A stretch of 64,000 nt of DNA from QHXM01 sp032160705 (lineage in GTDB: Bacteria; Acidobacteriota; Blastocatellia; Pyrinomonadales; Pyrinomonadaceae), in the NCBI GenBank assembly GCA_032160705.1, contig JAVHVE010000014.1, positions 1-64,000 of the forward strand, read 5' to 3'. Below, piece after piece: positions 42,081 to 50,622 of this stretch. How positions within the stretch are numbered: position 1 is the stretch's first letter; the number at the start of each line of letters is the position of its first letter. Under the pieces are notes generated by a model. The model saw only the letters and a program-made list of their open reading frames with translations. It made no database searches and had not been told where the DNA came from. The position numbers and the translations under genes are program-made.

Positions 42081-42596
42081 CCTCTCTTTGACCTGCTGTA
42101 ATTGATTCCGCACCGAGCCATCGTAAATGGTCGAACCGATGCGCGTCACAATTCCGCCAATCAATTCTTCGTCGGTCGTAAAACTCAAGCGCACGCTCTT
42201 GCCAGTCAGATCAGCGAGCTTCGCGCGCAAAGCATCCTGCGATGATTGCGGCACGGGACGCGCCGTCGTCACCTGTGCCGATACGACGCCGGAGCGTTCG
42301 TCAAGAATCTGAGCGAAACGTTTGTTGACTTCATTCAATTCCGCCAGCCGATGATTCTGTAAAAGGACTTGGAGGAAATTCGCGGTCGTCGAGCGAACGC
42401 GCGTGCGCTCGATCAGCGTGCTCAAGACTTTTCGTTTCTGCTCGTAGGGGATTGTCGGATTGCGAAAAACTTCAAGGAGTTGTTCGTTTGACTGCATCAT
42501 CTCTGCCCAGGCAGCCAACTCCTTTTGCACTTCCTGCGCTTCACCGCGCGCCGTTACCACATCAGCCAGCGCCGTCGCATACCGGCGCGCCACCAT
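42063..42596 (-). CDS. atpH: ATP synthase delta subunit
   Basis: This peripheral-stalk subunit of about 177 residues has the OSCP-type helical N-terminal domain (ARRYATALADVVTARGEAQEVQKEL) and the C-terminal sequence LSFTTDEELIGGIVTRIGSTIYDGSVRNQLQQVKERM, typical of the family. Start options are TTG at 42608 (overlapping atpF stop), GTG at 42602 and ATG at 42596; I chose ATG because it aligns with the family start. The last residues IGNK and the stop codon are written by hairpin 16. Confidence 0.95.
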   Translation of the reverse strand: MVARRYATALADVVTARGEAQEVQKELAAWAEMMQSNEQLLEVFRNPTIPYEQKRKVLSTLIERTRVRSTTANFLQVLLQNHRLAELNEVNKRFAQILDERSGVVSAQVTTARPVPQSSQDALRAKLADLTGKSVRLSFTTDEELIGGIVTRIGSTIYDGSVRNQLQQVKERMIGNK

Positions 42597-42604
42597 TTGC
42601 ACGC

Positions 42605-43150
42605 TCAATGCCTGACTCCTCCCAACTCCTCAACTCGGAGGCTGACCAAGCGTGCATCATCTTCCGGCTTGATGTCGCGGCGAATCATCTCCTCGGCGAG
42701 TCGCACACTTTGCTCGGCGGCAAACTCGCGCAACTCCTGACGCGCTGCTTTGCCTGCGCTCTCAATCTCACGCTGCGCCTGCTCACGTAGTTTCCGCGTT
42801 TCCTCTTCCGTTGACTTCCTGATCCGCTCGCGCTCTTCCGTCGCTTCCCTTTCCGACTGCTCGCGCACGCTTGCGACCTCTGCGTCCAGCCTTGCAAGGC
42901 GCGCTTCAACTTCTTCCAACTTCGCCAGAGCCGCGTTGCGCTCTTCCTGCGCTCGCAGCAAATCGCGGCGAATGCCCTCGCGCCGAGCGCGCATAGCTTC
43001 GCTAACGGGACGGCGCAAGATGTAGATGAAGACAGCGACGAAGATTATAAGATTGAGCCATCTCCAGGCCTCGAAGCTAGGGATATTCCACCAAGGTGCG
43101 GATTCCCCTTCGGGAGGCGCAAACAAACTTATAATGAGAATGGTACCCAT
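42605..43150 (-). CDS. atpF: ATP synthase b subunit
   Basis: This protein of 181 residues has a single N-terminal membrane helix (LNLIIFVAVFIYILRRP) and a long charged coiled coil (EGIRRDLLRAQEERNAALAKLEEVEARLARLDAEV and following) that forms the peripheral stalk. A WWNIPSFEAWRW segment precedes the helix. The ATG at 43148-43150 is preceded by GAGAAG; a TTG at 43159 is an alternative that would overlap the preceding stop. It is the second b-type subunit of the unit. Confidence 0.93.
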   Translation of the reverse strand: MGTILIISLFAPPEGESAPWWNIPSFEAWRWLNLIIFVAVFIYILRRPVSEAMRARREGIRRDLLRAQEERNAALAKLEEVEARLARLDAEVASVREQSEREATEERERIRKSTEEETRKLREQAQREIESAGKAARQELREFAAEQSVRLAEEMIRRDIKPEDDARLVSLRVEELGGVRH

Positions 43151-43155
43151 ACTTC

Positions 43156-43650
43156 TCAAGCATTCAAACCGAGATTCTGTTTCACCGACTCGTTAATTGG
43201 ACGGTGGAGAATCTGAGAGCCAATCTCTGCCGCAAGCAGACGTGCCTCTTGCTCAAGGGTCGTACGGGCTTCCTCAACCTGCCCGTGAATTTCTCCCTTT
43301 TCCTCCGCAACTGAATGGTTTATTTCATCGCGCACAGTATTTAGCCTGGCCTGCCGCTCAGTCATTGCCGTGTCCCGTTCCCGCTCCATCAAACGGTACC
43401 CTTCAGCACGCGCTTCACGCAGTGTGCGTTCATACTGGATGACCTTTTCTTCAACGCGCTGCAAGATGTCATGCGCTTCACCTGAGCGCCCGCGAGTGCG
43501 CCTTTCTCGTTCTTCAAGAATACGGTTGATAGGCTTGAAGAGTGTGGCGTTGAGAACAAACACCATCAGCAGAATGATTGCAATATGAAGAAATAGTGTG
43601 CCGTCCGGCACTAGTTGGATGGAGTTTTCAGCGAAGGCCACAAAGGTCAT
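43156..43650 (-). CDS. atpF': ATP synthase b' subunit
   Basis: This protein of 164 residues is a second stalk protein: membrane segment GTLFLHIAIILLMVFVLNATLFKPI, then charged coiled coil (RTLREARAEGYRLMERERDTAM and onward) and a hydrophobic end AAEIGSQILHRP. FKPINRILEERE is typical of b/b' chains. Pairs of b and b' occur in photosynthetic and several other phyla; here they lie next to each other. It is first in the local atp unit, but atpB and atpE, which usually precede it, are missing; selD is upstream instead. Confidence 0.92.
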   Translation of the reverse strand: MTFVAFAENSIQLVPDGTLFLHIAIILLMVFVLNATLFKPINRILEERERRTRGRSGEAHDILQRVEEKVIQYERTLREARAEGYRLMERERDTAMTERQARLNTVRDEINHSVAEEKGEIHGQVEEARTTLEQEARLLAAEIGSQILHRPINESVKQNLGLNA

Positions 43651-43787
43651 AATGCACGAGCAAGCTCTAATGTTTAGACGAGAGGTAATTCCTGAGCTTT
43701 ATTGTTAAGAAAATGTTGTGTGCTAAAAGCCTGCGAGTCTAGCACGCGATTTCACAAGCAGTCAAGGCGCGTCCAATTGCGCTGTAA

Positions 43788-44810
43788 CTAGATTACTCTA
43801 ATCAAAAACCCTGAGTTTACTTCAACCTCACCGATGATTACAGCCCCATCAATTCTCTCGGTTAATTCATCGGCTTTAGAACGATCAATACTAATGAGTA
43901 ACCCACCAGCCGTCTGTGGATCAAACAGCGCGCTCTGCATCTCTGGTGAAACATGCCCTTTGATTTCAATCGTATCACCGACATACAACCTGTTATTTTT
44001 ATCTCCTCGCGTGAGCATACCCTGTGAGATTAAATCCAAAACGTCCGGTAATAGAGGGACATGTGAGGATTCAATAACTAAACATACCTGACCAGCGCGC
44101 GCCATCTCATAGGCATGGCCCAACAATCCAAACCCGGTAATATCAGTACAAGCATGTGCTCCCGCTTCCTGCATTTCTCTGGATGCCAGCGCGGCAGAAG
44201 TCGTCATGGCTCTCATCGCGGCGTCGACCGCAGATGTACTTGCGATGCCGCGTTTAATTGCCGTACTTATCGCACCCGTTCCTATTGGCTTTGTTAAAAT
44301 GAGCGCGTCACCCGGCTGGGCTTGAGCATTTGTAATGACCCGCTTGGGATCAATTATTCCAGTCACCGCATATCCGATTTTAATTTCTGCATCGTCAATT
44401 GAGTGCCCGCCAAGAATGATTACCCCCTCCTCGTTCATAGCGGCTTGCCCACCAGCCAAGATTTCACCGAGAACACCGAAATCTTCTTTTTGCGGATAAC
44501 AGACAATAGACAGTGCCGTAAGCGGTGTTCCTCCCATAGCATATACATCATTTAAAGCATTGACAGCCGCGATTCGCCCATAAACTTGCGGGTCATCTGC
44601 AATAGGGGTAAAGAAATCAACCGTTTGCACTAACGCAACGTCGTCCCGTAAACGAAACACACCGGCGTCACTGGCCAAGTCGTACCCGACGAGTACGTTC
44701 TCATTTGCTGGCTGTGCTGGAAGCTTGCTCAAAACTTGGGCAAGATCACGGGGTGAAAGTTTAGCCACTCAACCCGCGCACGAAACCATCTCTGTCAGCC
44801 TCTTGTTCAT
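43788..44810 (-). CDS. selD: Selenophosphate synthase, selenocysteine-containing
   Basis: SelD makes selenophosphate from selenide and ATP, the selenium donor for tRNA-Sec. The reading starts MNKRLTEMVSCAGUVAK, where U is an in-frame TGA at 44769-44771 (codon 14). It is followed three residues later by the conserved Lys17, the UxxK form of the Cys17/Lys20 pair of E. coli SelD. The family core then continues LSPRDLAQVL, DVYAMGGTPLTALSIVCYPQK, ILGGHSIDDAEIKIGYAVTG and FDPQTAGGLLISI; total 340 residues. Without the readthrough the gene would start at GTG 44768 and lack the catalytic residue. A SECIS-like hairpin lies 24 nt after the TGA. It is alone in its orientation group, followed by atpF'. 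Confidence 0.93.
44724..44744 (-). promoter_or_regulatory. Predicted bacterial SECIS hairpin
   Basis: On the coding strand the stem CTTGCCCAA / TTGAGCAAG (one C-A mismatch) closes a 3-nt loop GTT. The loop begins 33 nt after the TGA. A G at the start of the apical loop and a distance of roughly 16-37 nt fit the known bacterial SECIS pattern. Folding was done by eye. Confidence 0.6.
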
Positions 44811-45008
44811 TTTACTTTTTACCAAAGAAAAACGACGCTAATTCACTTTGTAATTATTTTCCATGAGCCTAATAGAAATGGTGGGCATGAACTGCAGTTG
44901 AATAGCGGATGACGGACTTATTAAGGATGAATATACCTGTTTTCAGTCCATATCTCTGTGCCACGATTAATCGACGACATCGAATAGAAATCAAAAGACT
45001 TTAAGCGA

Positions 45009-45887
45009 TCAAACAGAAGCAGCCTCATGTCCACTCATCAATAGCTGATATAAACGATCGAGATCATTATCGTTATAGTATTCTATTTCTATCTTACCTC
45101 CGGTACCTCGCTGACTTGGTAACAAGCGGACTTGCGTACCAAAGCGCCGCCTTAATTTGGATTCGGCAGACCGAACATTTGCATCATCACGCTTCGGGGT
45201 GGGTAGCACGGCCAACGTTGGATTTGTTCCCGCAATAATCCTCTTGATAGCACGCTCGGTTTCACGCACAGATAAAGAGTGCTCAATGACATTCTTTGCG
45301 ATTTTACGCTGGATGTCCTGATCATCCACGCCTAGAAGAGCGCGCGCATGCCCCATAGAAAGCTTTTCCTCTTCCACGAGACGTTGTATGTCTTCAGGTA
45401 AGCGTAATAGACGCAAATAATTGGTGATAAATGACCGGTCACGGCCAACGCGTTGAGCAACCGTTTCTTGCGTTAGTCCAAGAGTCTCGATAAGCCGTTT
45501 GTATGCGTGGGCTTCTTCTATAGCATTAAGCTCTTGACGCTGTATGTTCTCTATCAGGGCTAATTCCAGTAACTTATCATCAGGAATTTCCCGCACGACA
45601 GCCGGAACTCGTTGAAGGCCTGCGCGCTGTGCGGCTCGCCACCTGCGTTCTCCCGCTATAAGCTGATATCGTGCGCCACGTCTTCGCACCAATATTGGCT
45701 GGACTATTCCATTTGATCGAATGGACTGTGCTAATTCTTCCAGTCGCCCTTCATCAAAATGCGTCCTTGGCTGGGCCGCACTAGGTTCGATAAGGTCTAT
45801 ATCAATTTCGAGGAAATCTTCACTGGCCGCCGTTGCTGAATCCGACAGCAGTGCGCTCAAGCCCCGACCGAGAACTCTTCTTGTCAT
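45009..45887 (-). CDS. parB: Chromosome partitioning protein ParB
   Basis: This protein of 292 residues starts MTRRVLGRGLSALLSD, the standard ParB opening. It continues with the CTPase/N domain (PRTHFDEGRLEELAQSIRSNGIVQPILVRR, GERRWRAAQRAG, ALIENIQRQELNAIEEA), the helix-turn-helix (GLTQETVAQRVGRDRSFITNYLRLLRLP) and a C-terminal dimerisation end (KIEIEYYNDNDLDRLYQLL). It binds parS sites and spreads to load condensin and guide ParA. The start at ATG 45885-45887 lies 68 nt inside the parA gene, an unusually deep overlap. Confidence 0.96.
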   Translation of the reverse strand: MTRRVLGRGLSALLSDSATAASEDFLEIDIDLIEPSAAQPRTHFDEGRLEELAQSIRSNGIVQPILVRRRGARYQLIAGERRWRAAQRAGLQRVPAVVREIPDDKLLELALIENIQRQELNAIEEAHAYKRLIETLGLTQETVAQRVGRDRSFITNYLRLLRLPEDIQRLVEEEKLSMGHARALLGVDDQDIQRKIAKNVIEHSLSVRETERAIKRIIAGTNPTLAVLPTPKRDDANVRSAESKLRRRFGTQVRLLPSQRGTGGKIEIEYYNDNDLDRLYQLLMSGHEAASV

Positions 45888-46641
45888 GTGACATGACCTC
45901 CTTTGCAAGTTGAAGGTAGCTTTCTGCACCACGCGACCGTATATCATACAAAATAATAGGTTTACCGTAGCTCGGTGCCTCTGCCAGACGCACATTTCGC
46001 GGGATTACGGTTGCAAAGACCTGTTGACCGTAAAAATCCCTTAAGTCTGTAGCTACCGCCGCCGAGAGGTTCGTGCGCTCATCATACATTGTCAACAGTA
46101 ACCCCTCTATAGTGAGACCCGGATTTAAAACACGTCGAATACGTGCCAACGTATCAAATAACTCTGTTACTCCCTCTAGGGCGAAATACTCACACTGGAT
46201 CGGAACGAGTAGAGAATCAGCGGCTGTCAAAGCATTTAGTGTTAATAATCCAAGCGAAGGCGGGCAATCTATAATAATAAAGTCGTACTCGCTTTCAGTC
46301 CCACGTAGAACCTCTCTTAGCTTATATTCGCGCCTTTCGAGTTCAACGAGTTCCACTTCCGCCCCTGTGAGGTTTTTGTCTGCGGGCAAAAGTTTTAAAA
46401 AAGGAAGTTCGGTTGGTTGGATAACATTGTGGACTTGCTCATCAAGAACAAGCAAATGATAGAGGCTGCGCCGGAAACTTCCACGTTGAACTCCCGCCCC
46501 GGAAGTAGCATTTGCCTGCGGATCTGCATCCACAAGTAGCACGCGCATTTCTGCTACCGCCAAAGCGGCGGCCAAATTGACCGCTGTAGTGGTTTTGCCG
46601 ACGCCGCCCTTTTGATTTGCTACCGCGATGATCTTTGCCAT
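45820..46641 (-). CDS. parA: Chromosome partitioning ATPase ParA
   Basis: This Walker-type ATPase of 273 residues segregates the origin with ParB. It has the deviant Walker A NQKGGVGKTTTAVNLA, Walker A' LLVDADPQANATSGAG and IDCPPSLGLLTLNALTAAD. C-terminal SYLQLAKEVMSHDKK is family-like; the last 15 or so residues (SGLERTAVGFSNGGQ) are read over the parB start in another frame and are probably not conserved. The parS-like sites lie directly upstream. Confidence 0.96.
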   Translation of the reverse strand: MAKIIAVANQKGGVGKTTTAVNLAAALAVAEMRVLLVDADPQANATSGAGVQRGSFRRSLYHLLVLDEQVHNVIQPTELPFLKLLPADKNLTGAEVELVELERREYKLREVLRGTESEYDFIIIDCPPSLGLLTLNALTAADSLLVPIQCEYFALEGVTELFDTLARIRRVLNPGLTIEGLLLTMYDERTNLSAAVATDLRDFYGQQVFATVIPRNVRLAEAPSYGKPIILYDIRSRGAESYLQLAKEVMSHDKKSSRSGLERTAVGFSNGGQ

Positions 46642-46729
46642 AGAAGAGACACGCAGTTCTTATTTTGAACGACGGGTAAATTAACACAACACGAGGCTGC
46701 ATGCTACAACTTTGCGCGGGAAGCAGGAA

Positions 46730-46808
46730 TGTTTCACGTGTCCCAAGAGAAAAGAGGGTCTCAAAGACGTTTCACGTATCCCTTTAGTGGTACGGGACAC
46801 GTGAAACA
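46730..46808. promoter_or_regulatory. parS-like site cluster
   Basis: TGTTTCACGTGTCCCA at 46730-46745 matches the parS consensus TGTTTCACGTGAAACA at 13 of 16 positions. Its inverted copy is GGGACACGTGAAACA at 46794-46808, an exact 15-bp complement. A weaker middle copy CGTTTCACGTATCCC lies at 46768-46782. The cluster lies between mnmG and parA, close to the origin, which is where parS is expected. Confidence 0.8.
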
Positions 46809-46814
46809 TAGAGT

Positions 46815-48695
46815 TTAATTCGCGCGCTGTTCTAAAGTTAATTGAACGAGAAGAGTAGAGAGAGCAGCAGGGGTTAGACCAAGAATACGTCGCGCCTGAC
46901 CAAAAGTTTGAGGGCAAGATCGTTCCAACCGCTCGATCATCTCGTGTGACAGGCCGCTAATCGCTCGAAAATCAAAGTTTTTTGGAACACGTAGGGAATC
47001 ATGGTGGTGCAAACGGTCGAGGGTAGCGTGTTGAGCCTTAATATAACCAGAATATAGTAAATCGGCAAAAGTGGATTCTAAATCACTAACCTTTGTTTCA
47101 TTGCATATTTCGGATGGCAAAAGCTGCACAATAAGTTCTGGGGGGACATTTGGACGACAGGCAAGCTGAGAAAGTGTGATGGAATCACCTAAATCCATGC
47201 CGATGGCGCGTGTTAGATAGGTATAAGCAGCGTCTGATCTTTTAAGCCGAGTTGAGTCAAGGTTAGATCGAAGTCTTGCAAGACGATCTCGCCGTTGATT
47301 AAATCGTTCCCAATCGGTATCACCTACAAGGCCTATATTTCGTCCATACGGAGATAATCGAAGATCAGCGTTATCATGGCGTAAGGCAAGCCGAAATTCA
47401 GCGCGTGAGGTAAAGATACGATAAGGCTCGTCCACGCCTTGCTTAATTAAATCATCTATTAAAACCCCGATATATGATTCCTCACGACTTAGAAGGAGAG
47501 CCTCCCGTCCCTGCACTATGAGAGCAGCGTTAATACCTGCGATGAGTCCCTGGCAGCCAGCTTCTTCGTAGCCGGTCGTACCATTAATCTGCCCGGCATG
47601 GAAAAGCCCTTTAATGCGAACGGTTTGTAAATGTGGTGTGAGTTCACGCGGATCAATATAATCATATTCGATGGCATAGCCTGGACGAATAATACTAGAC
47701 CGCTCCAAGCCGGGGATCATCCGAACCAGTTCTTGCTGAAGTTCTGCAGGCAAAGAAGTAGAGAAACCATTGAGGTAAACTTCATTGGTGTTATGACCCT
47801 CAGGCTCCAAGAAAAGCTGATGCCGGTTTTTTTCGGCAAACTTTACCACCTTGTCTTCGATAGATGGGCAGTAGCGAGGGCCAATACCTTTAATTTTACC
47901 GGAATAAAGAGGTGATTCTTGAATATTAGCCCGAATTGCTTTATGCACATCATCGGTCGTGTAGCCTATGTAGCAGGTAATTTGAGGCTGTTCAATGCGG
48001 TCAGTAGAGAAGGAAAATGGGACTGGTCGTTCATCTGCCGATTGAGGTTCAAAAGCATCCCAGTCTATTGTCCGTCCATCTAATCGTGGCGGAGTGCCTG
48101 TTTTTAAGCGCCCGACAGGAAACCCCAGTCGCCGTAAACTCTCAGCTAACTCAATAGAAGCCGGCTCGCCGGCACGACCAGCCGTATAACTACGGCGACC
48201 AGTATGAATCAATCCATTGAGAAAAGTTCCGGTCGCAACGACAACAGCATTAGCCCGCAAGCGACGTGTATCTTGTAATTCTACGCCGTAAATCCTCCCA
48301 TTCTGGACAATCAAGTCTACAACTAAACCTTGGCGTAGATGAAGATTTGGCGTTGCCTCAAGTGTGCGACGCATTTCCGTGCGGTACAAGGCACGGTCAG
48401 CCTGCGCGCGAGGAGATTGAACGGCAGGTCCACGTGAACGATTAAGCAAGCGGAATTGTATCCCCGTGCGATCAATAATGCGCCCCATGATGCCACCCAG
48501 AGCATCTATCTCGCGCACAAGATGGCCCTTGGCAATGCCACCGATAGCAGGATTACAGGACATCTGGCCTATCAAATCCAAATTAAGGGTCACGAGCGCG
48601 GTTTGTGCACCTAACCGGGCGGCAGCAGAAGCAGCTTCACAACCAGCGTGTCCCGCGCCGATTACGATCACATCAAATGCTTCGTCGAAACTCAT
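46815..48695 (-). CDS. mnmG: tRNA uridine-5-carboxymethylaminomethyl enzyme MnmG
   Basis: MnmG (GidA) with MnmE installs carboxymethylaminomethyl at U34 of tRNAs. The 626-residue product matches the family length: FAD motif VIVIGAGHAGCEAASAAARLG, then NPAIGGIAKGHLVREIDALGG, the conserved FLNGLIHTGRRSY, and C-terminal domain features such as GLSHEMIERLERSCPQTFGQARRILGLTPAALSTLLVQL. It lies 2 nt downstream of mnmE, and the next gene is parA. Confidence 0.97.
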   Translation of the reverse strand: MSFDEAFDVIVIGAGHAGCEAASAAARLGAQTALVTLNLDLIGQMSCNPAIGGIAKGHLVREIDALGGIMGRIIDRTGIQFRLLNRSRGPAVQSPRAQADRALYRTEMRRTLEATPNLHLRQGLVVDLIVQNGRIYGVELQDTRRLRANAVVVATGTFLNGLIHTGRRSYTAGRAGEPASIELAESLRRLGFPVGRLKTGTPPRLDGRTIDWDAFEPQSADERPVPFSFSTDRIEQPQITCYIGYTTDDVHKAIRANIQESPLYSGKIKGIGPRYCPSIEDKVVKFAEKNRHQLFLEPEGHNTNEVYLNGFSTSLPAELQQELVRMIPGLERSSIIRPGYAIEYDYIDPRELTPHLQTVRIKGLFHAGQINGTTGYEEAGCQGLIAGINAALIVQGREALLLSREESYIGVLIDDLIKQGVDEPYRIFTSRAEFRLALRHDNADLRLSPYGRNIGLVGDTDWERFNQRRDRLARLRSNLDSTRLKRSDAAYTYLTRAIGMDLGDSITLSQLACRPNVPPELIVQLLPSEICNETKVSDLESTFADLLYSGYIKAQHATLDRLHHHDSLRVPKNFDFRAISGLSHEMIERLERSCPQTFGQARRILGLTPAALSTLLVQLTLEQRAN

Positions 48696-48697
48696 GG

Positions 48698-50068
48698 CTA
48701 TTTCCCTATGCAGAAGGTTGCGAAAATCTGAGACAATACATCATCGGGCGTAGTCTCACCTGTTATCTCGCCAATAAAGCGTAAACCATCATACAGTCCA
48801 ACAAGCACAAGCTCTTCGCTCGTGCGCTGCTCAAGCAATTCCAGAGAAGAACTTAGCGCAGATTGCGTCCGTTGAAGTAAATCAAAATGGCGCGCATCAG
48901 TAATAAGCAATCCGGTATCATTTGTATCAAAGGTTGTGAAAGGCTCCAGTATAGCAGCACGTAGAGCTTCAAGTCCCGCGCCAGTTTTAGCTGAAACGTT
49001 CAGCACTGTAGCAGACGGATTATTCAAATCATCTGGCCTAATGTTCTTGAAAGAGTCCAAGTCATTCTTATTCAATACGATAATGTAACTGCTTTCAGCA
49101 ACCTCATTAAAGATATCCCTATCTTCCTGAATTAAAGGAAGAGAGCCATCAAGCACAATAACGACCAGATCAGCATCCGCAATAGCGCGCCGCGTCCGCT
49201 CTACGCCCAAATGTTCAACCTCATCTGTCGAATCGCGGACACCTGCGGTATCGGTTAACAAAATGGGTACCCCCCGGAGATTTATCATCTCGCTCAAACT
49301 GTCACGCGTAGTACCAGGAATATCCGTCACAATAGCTCTATCTGAGGACAGTAAACCATTGAATAGGCTGGACTTACCTACATTCGGGCAGCCAACTAAA
49401 GTTACTTTCAGACCATCTCGCAGAAGTCTTCCCGTGCTAAAGGTGGAAGCGAGTTCTTCCACATTTTTAAGAAGGTCGGAGAGTTTTTCTTTGATTTGAT
49501 TAATCGAAACTTCCGGCAAATCATCTTCGACAAACTCAAGCGAAGATTCAAGGGGAACGATAATTTCTAACAAAGTATCTTTAATTGGTTGAAGACGCGC
49601 TGATAATTCGCCGCCGAGCTGGCGTGTAGCTTGTTGCACGCTGGCTTTAGTTTGCGCATTGATAAGATCGCGAATGGCTTCTGCCTGACTTAGATTTAAA
49701 CGTCCATGAGAGAGAGCACGCAACGTGAACTCGCCTGGTCCAGCAAGACGCGCGTTACAGCTCAAGATGACATCAATGAGAGAACGCAAAAGAACAGGTG
49801 AGCCATGACAGCTAAACTCTACAACATCTTCACCAGTGAATGAATGAGGTGATTTGAAGTAAGTGATGAGCGCGCGATCCAGAATCTCTCCAGAACCAAG
49901 GTCGTAGAGATTTTTTAATACGGCGAGATGTGATTGTGGCTCGAAGCCATTGTCTCGAACCAAGACGCGAGCGATGTCCAGAGAACGTGCACCGCTTAAT
50001 CGGATAACGCCAATCCCGCTGCGACCCGGCGGCGTGGATAAAGCAACGATGGTATCTGTATTGGGCAC
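48698..50068 (-). CDS. mnmE: tRNA modification GTPase MnmE
   Basis: MnmE (TrmE) is the GTPase partner of MnmG. About 456 residues carry the tetrahydrofolate-binding N-terminus (NTDTIVALSTPPGRSGIGVIRLSG), helical domain, G1 GCPNVGKSS, G2/G3 region DIPGTTRDSLSE and DTAGVRD, G4 NKND, and the C-terminal catalytic Cys motif FCIGK. I chose GTG 50066-50068 to match the family N-terminus; a TTG five codons upstream is the only longer option. No strong ribosome site is seen. Confidence 0.96.
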   Translation of the reverse strand: MPNTDTIVALSTPPGRSGIGVIRLSGARSLDIARVLVRDNGFEPQSHLAVLKNLYDLGSGEILDRALITYFKSPHSFTGEDVVEFSCHGSPVLLRSLIDVILSCNARLAGPGEFTLRALSHGRLNLSQAEAIRDLINAQTKASVQQATRQLGGELSARLQPIKDTLLEIIVPLESSLEFVEDDLPEVSINQIKEKLSDLLKNVEELASTFSTGRLLRDGLKVTLVGCPNVGKSSLFNGLLSSDRAIVTDIPGTTRDSLSEMINLRGVPILLTDTAGVRDSTDEVEHLGVERTRRAIADADLVVIVLDGSLPLIQEDRDIFNEVAESSYIIVLNKNDLDSFKNIRPDDLNNPSATVLNVSAKTGAGLEALRAAILEPFTTFDTNDTGLLITDARHFDLLQRTQSALSSSLELLEQRTSEELVLVGLYDGLRFIGEITGETTPDDVLSQIFATFCIGK

Positions 50069-50112
50069 CGCAAGGAGAAGCAACCGGATATAGGTAATGG
50101 CGCTCTTGAAAA

Positions 50113-50580
50113 CTAACGATTGGAGGAAGACTTCAAACTTACTTTCAATCTGCGCGCAGAACCTTCGCCAATTGACTCCGTATGCAGGTCTGATTCTCCC
50201 ACAAGTGCGAGGTGGATCACACGGCGCTCATTTGAAGTCATTGGACCAAAGGTGAAGACACCACCTGTTGCACGAACGCGTTCAGCGGCATGACGAGCCA
50301 TCGCACGAAGTTCTGCTTCACGCGTCGCACGAAAGTCTTCCACATCACAAACAATACGCTCGCCTTGTGGGAGCGCTCGACCATATGCTTGATTAACAAG
50401 ATGCTGAAGAGCTTCTAACAATTCTCCCCCTTCGCTCAAGAGGAACGAAGCGTCCGCACCATCTATGTTCAAAAGACAGCCGTCGGTTGTTTCCCTAGCG
50501 CTTGCACGGAGGTTAAAACCCCCGCCGTTAAAAACAGCGTTGAGAAAATCTTGAGATTGAATACACGCTTCATTCATCAT
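50113..50580 (-). CDS. jag: Jag/KhpB-like KH-R3H RNA-binding protein
   Basis: This short protein of 155 residues has a degenerate KH-like domain (GCLLNIDGADASFLLSEGGELLEALQHLVNQAYG) and a C-terminal R3H domain (MTSNERRVIHLALVGESDLHTESIGEGSARRLKVSL). It lies between yidC and mnmE, the usual place for jag. The N-terminal Jag_N domain of longer relatives is missing, so the protein is shorter than the usual 200 or more residues. It may act as an RNA chaperone affecting envelope synthesis. Confidence 0.85.
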   Translation of the reverse strand: MMNEACIQSQDFLNAVFNGGGFNLRASARETTDGCLLNIDGADASFLLSEGGELLEALQHLVNQAYGRALPQGERIVCDVEDFRATREAELRAMARHAAERVRATGGVFTFGPMTSNERRVIHLALVGESDLHTESIGEGSARRLKVSLKSSSNR

Positions 50581-50622
50581 GAAATTTAATTGGGACAGCG
50601 CACGACAGGCGTCCCTTTTATT

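Noticed and set aside
43788..44768. SelD as a short protein starting at GTG 44768
   Set aside because: This form lacks the catalytic residue, and the upstream frame continues the SelD N-terminus through a single TGA with the conserved Lys in place.
44811..45008. Possible tRNA or small RNA between selD and parB
   Set aside because: No T-loop or acceptor pairing could be found by eye.
46681..46917. Minus frame across the parS cluster
   Set aside because: It overlaps mnmG out of frame and is made of repeated parS sequence.
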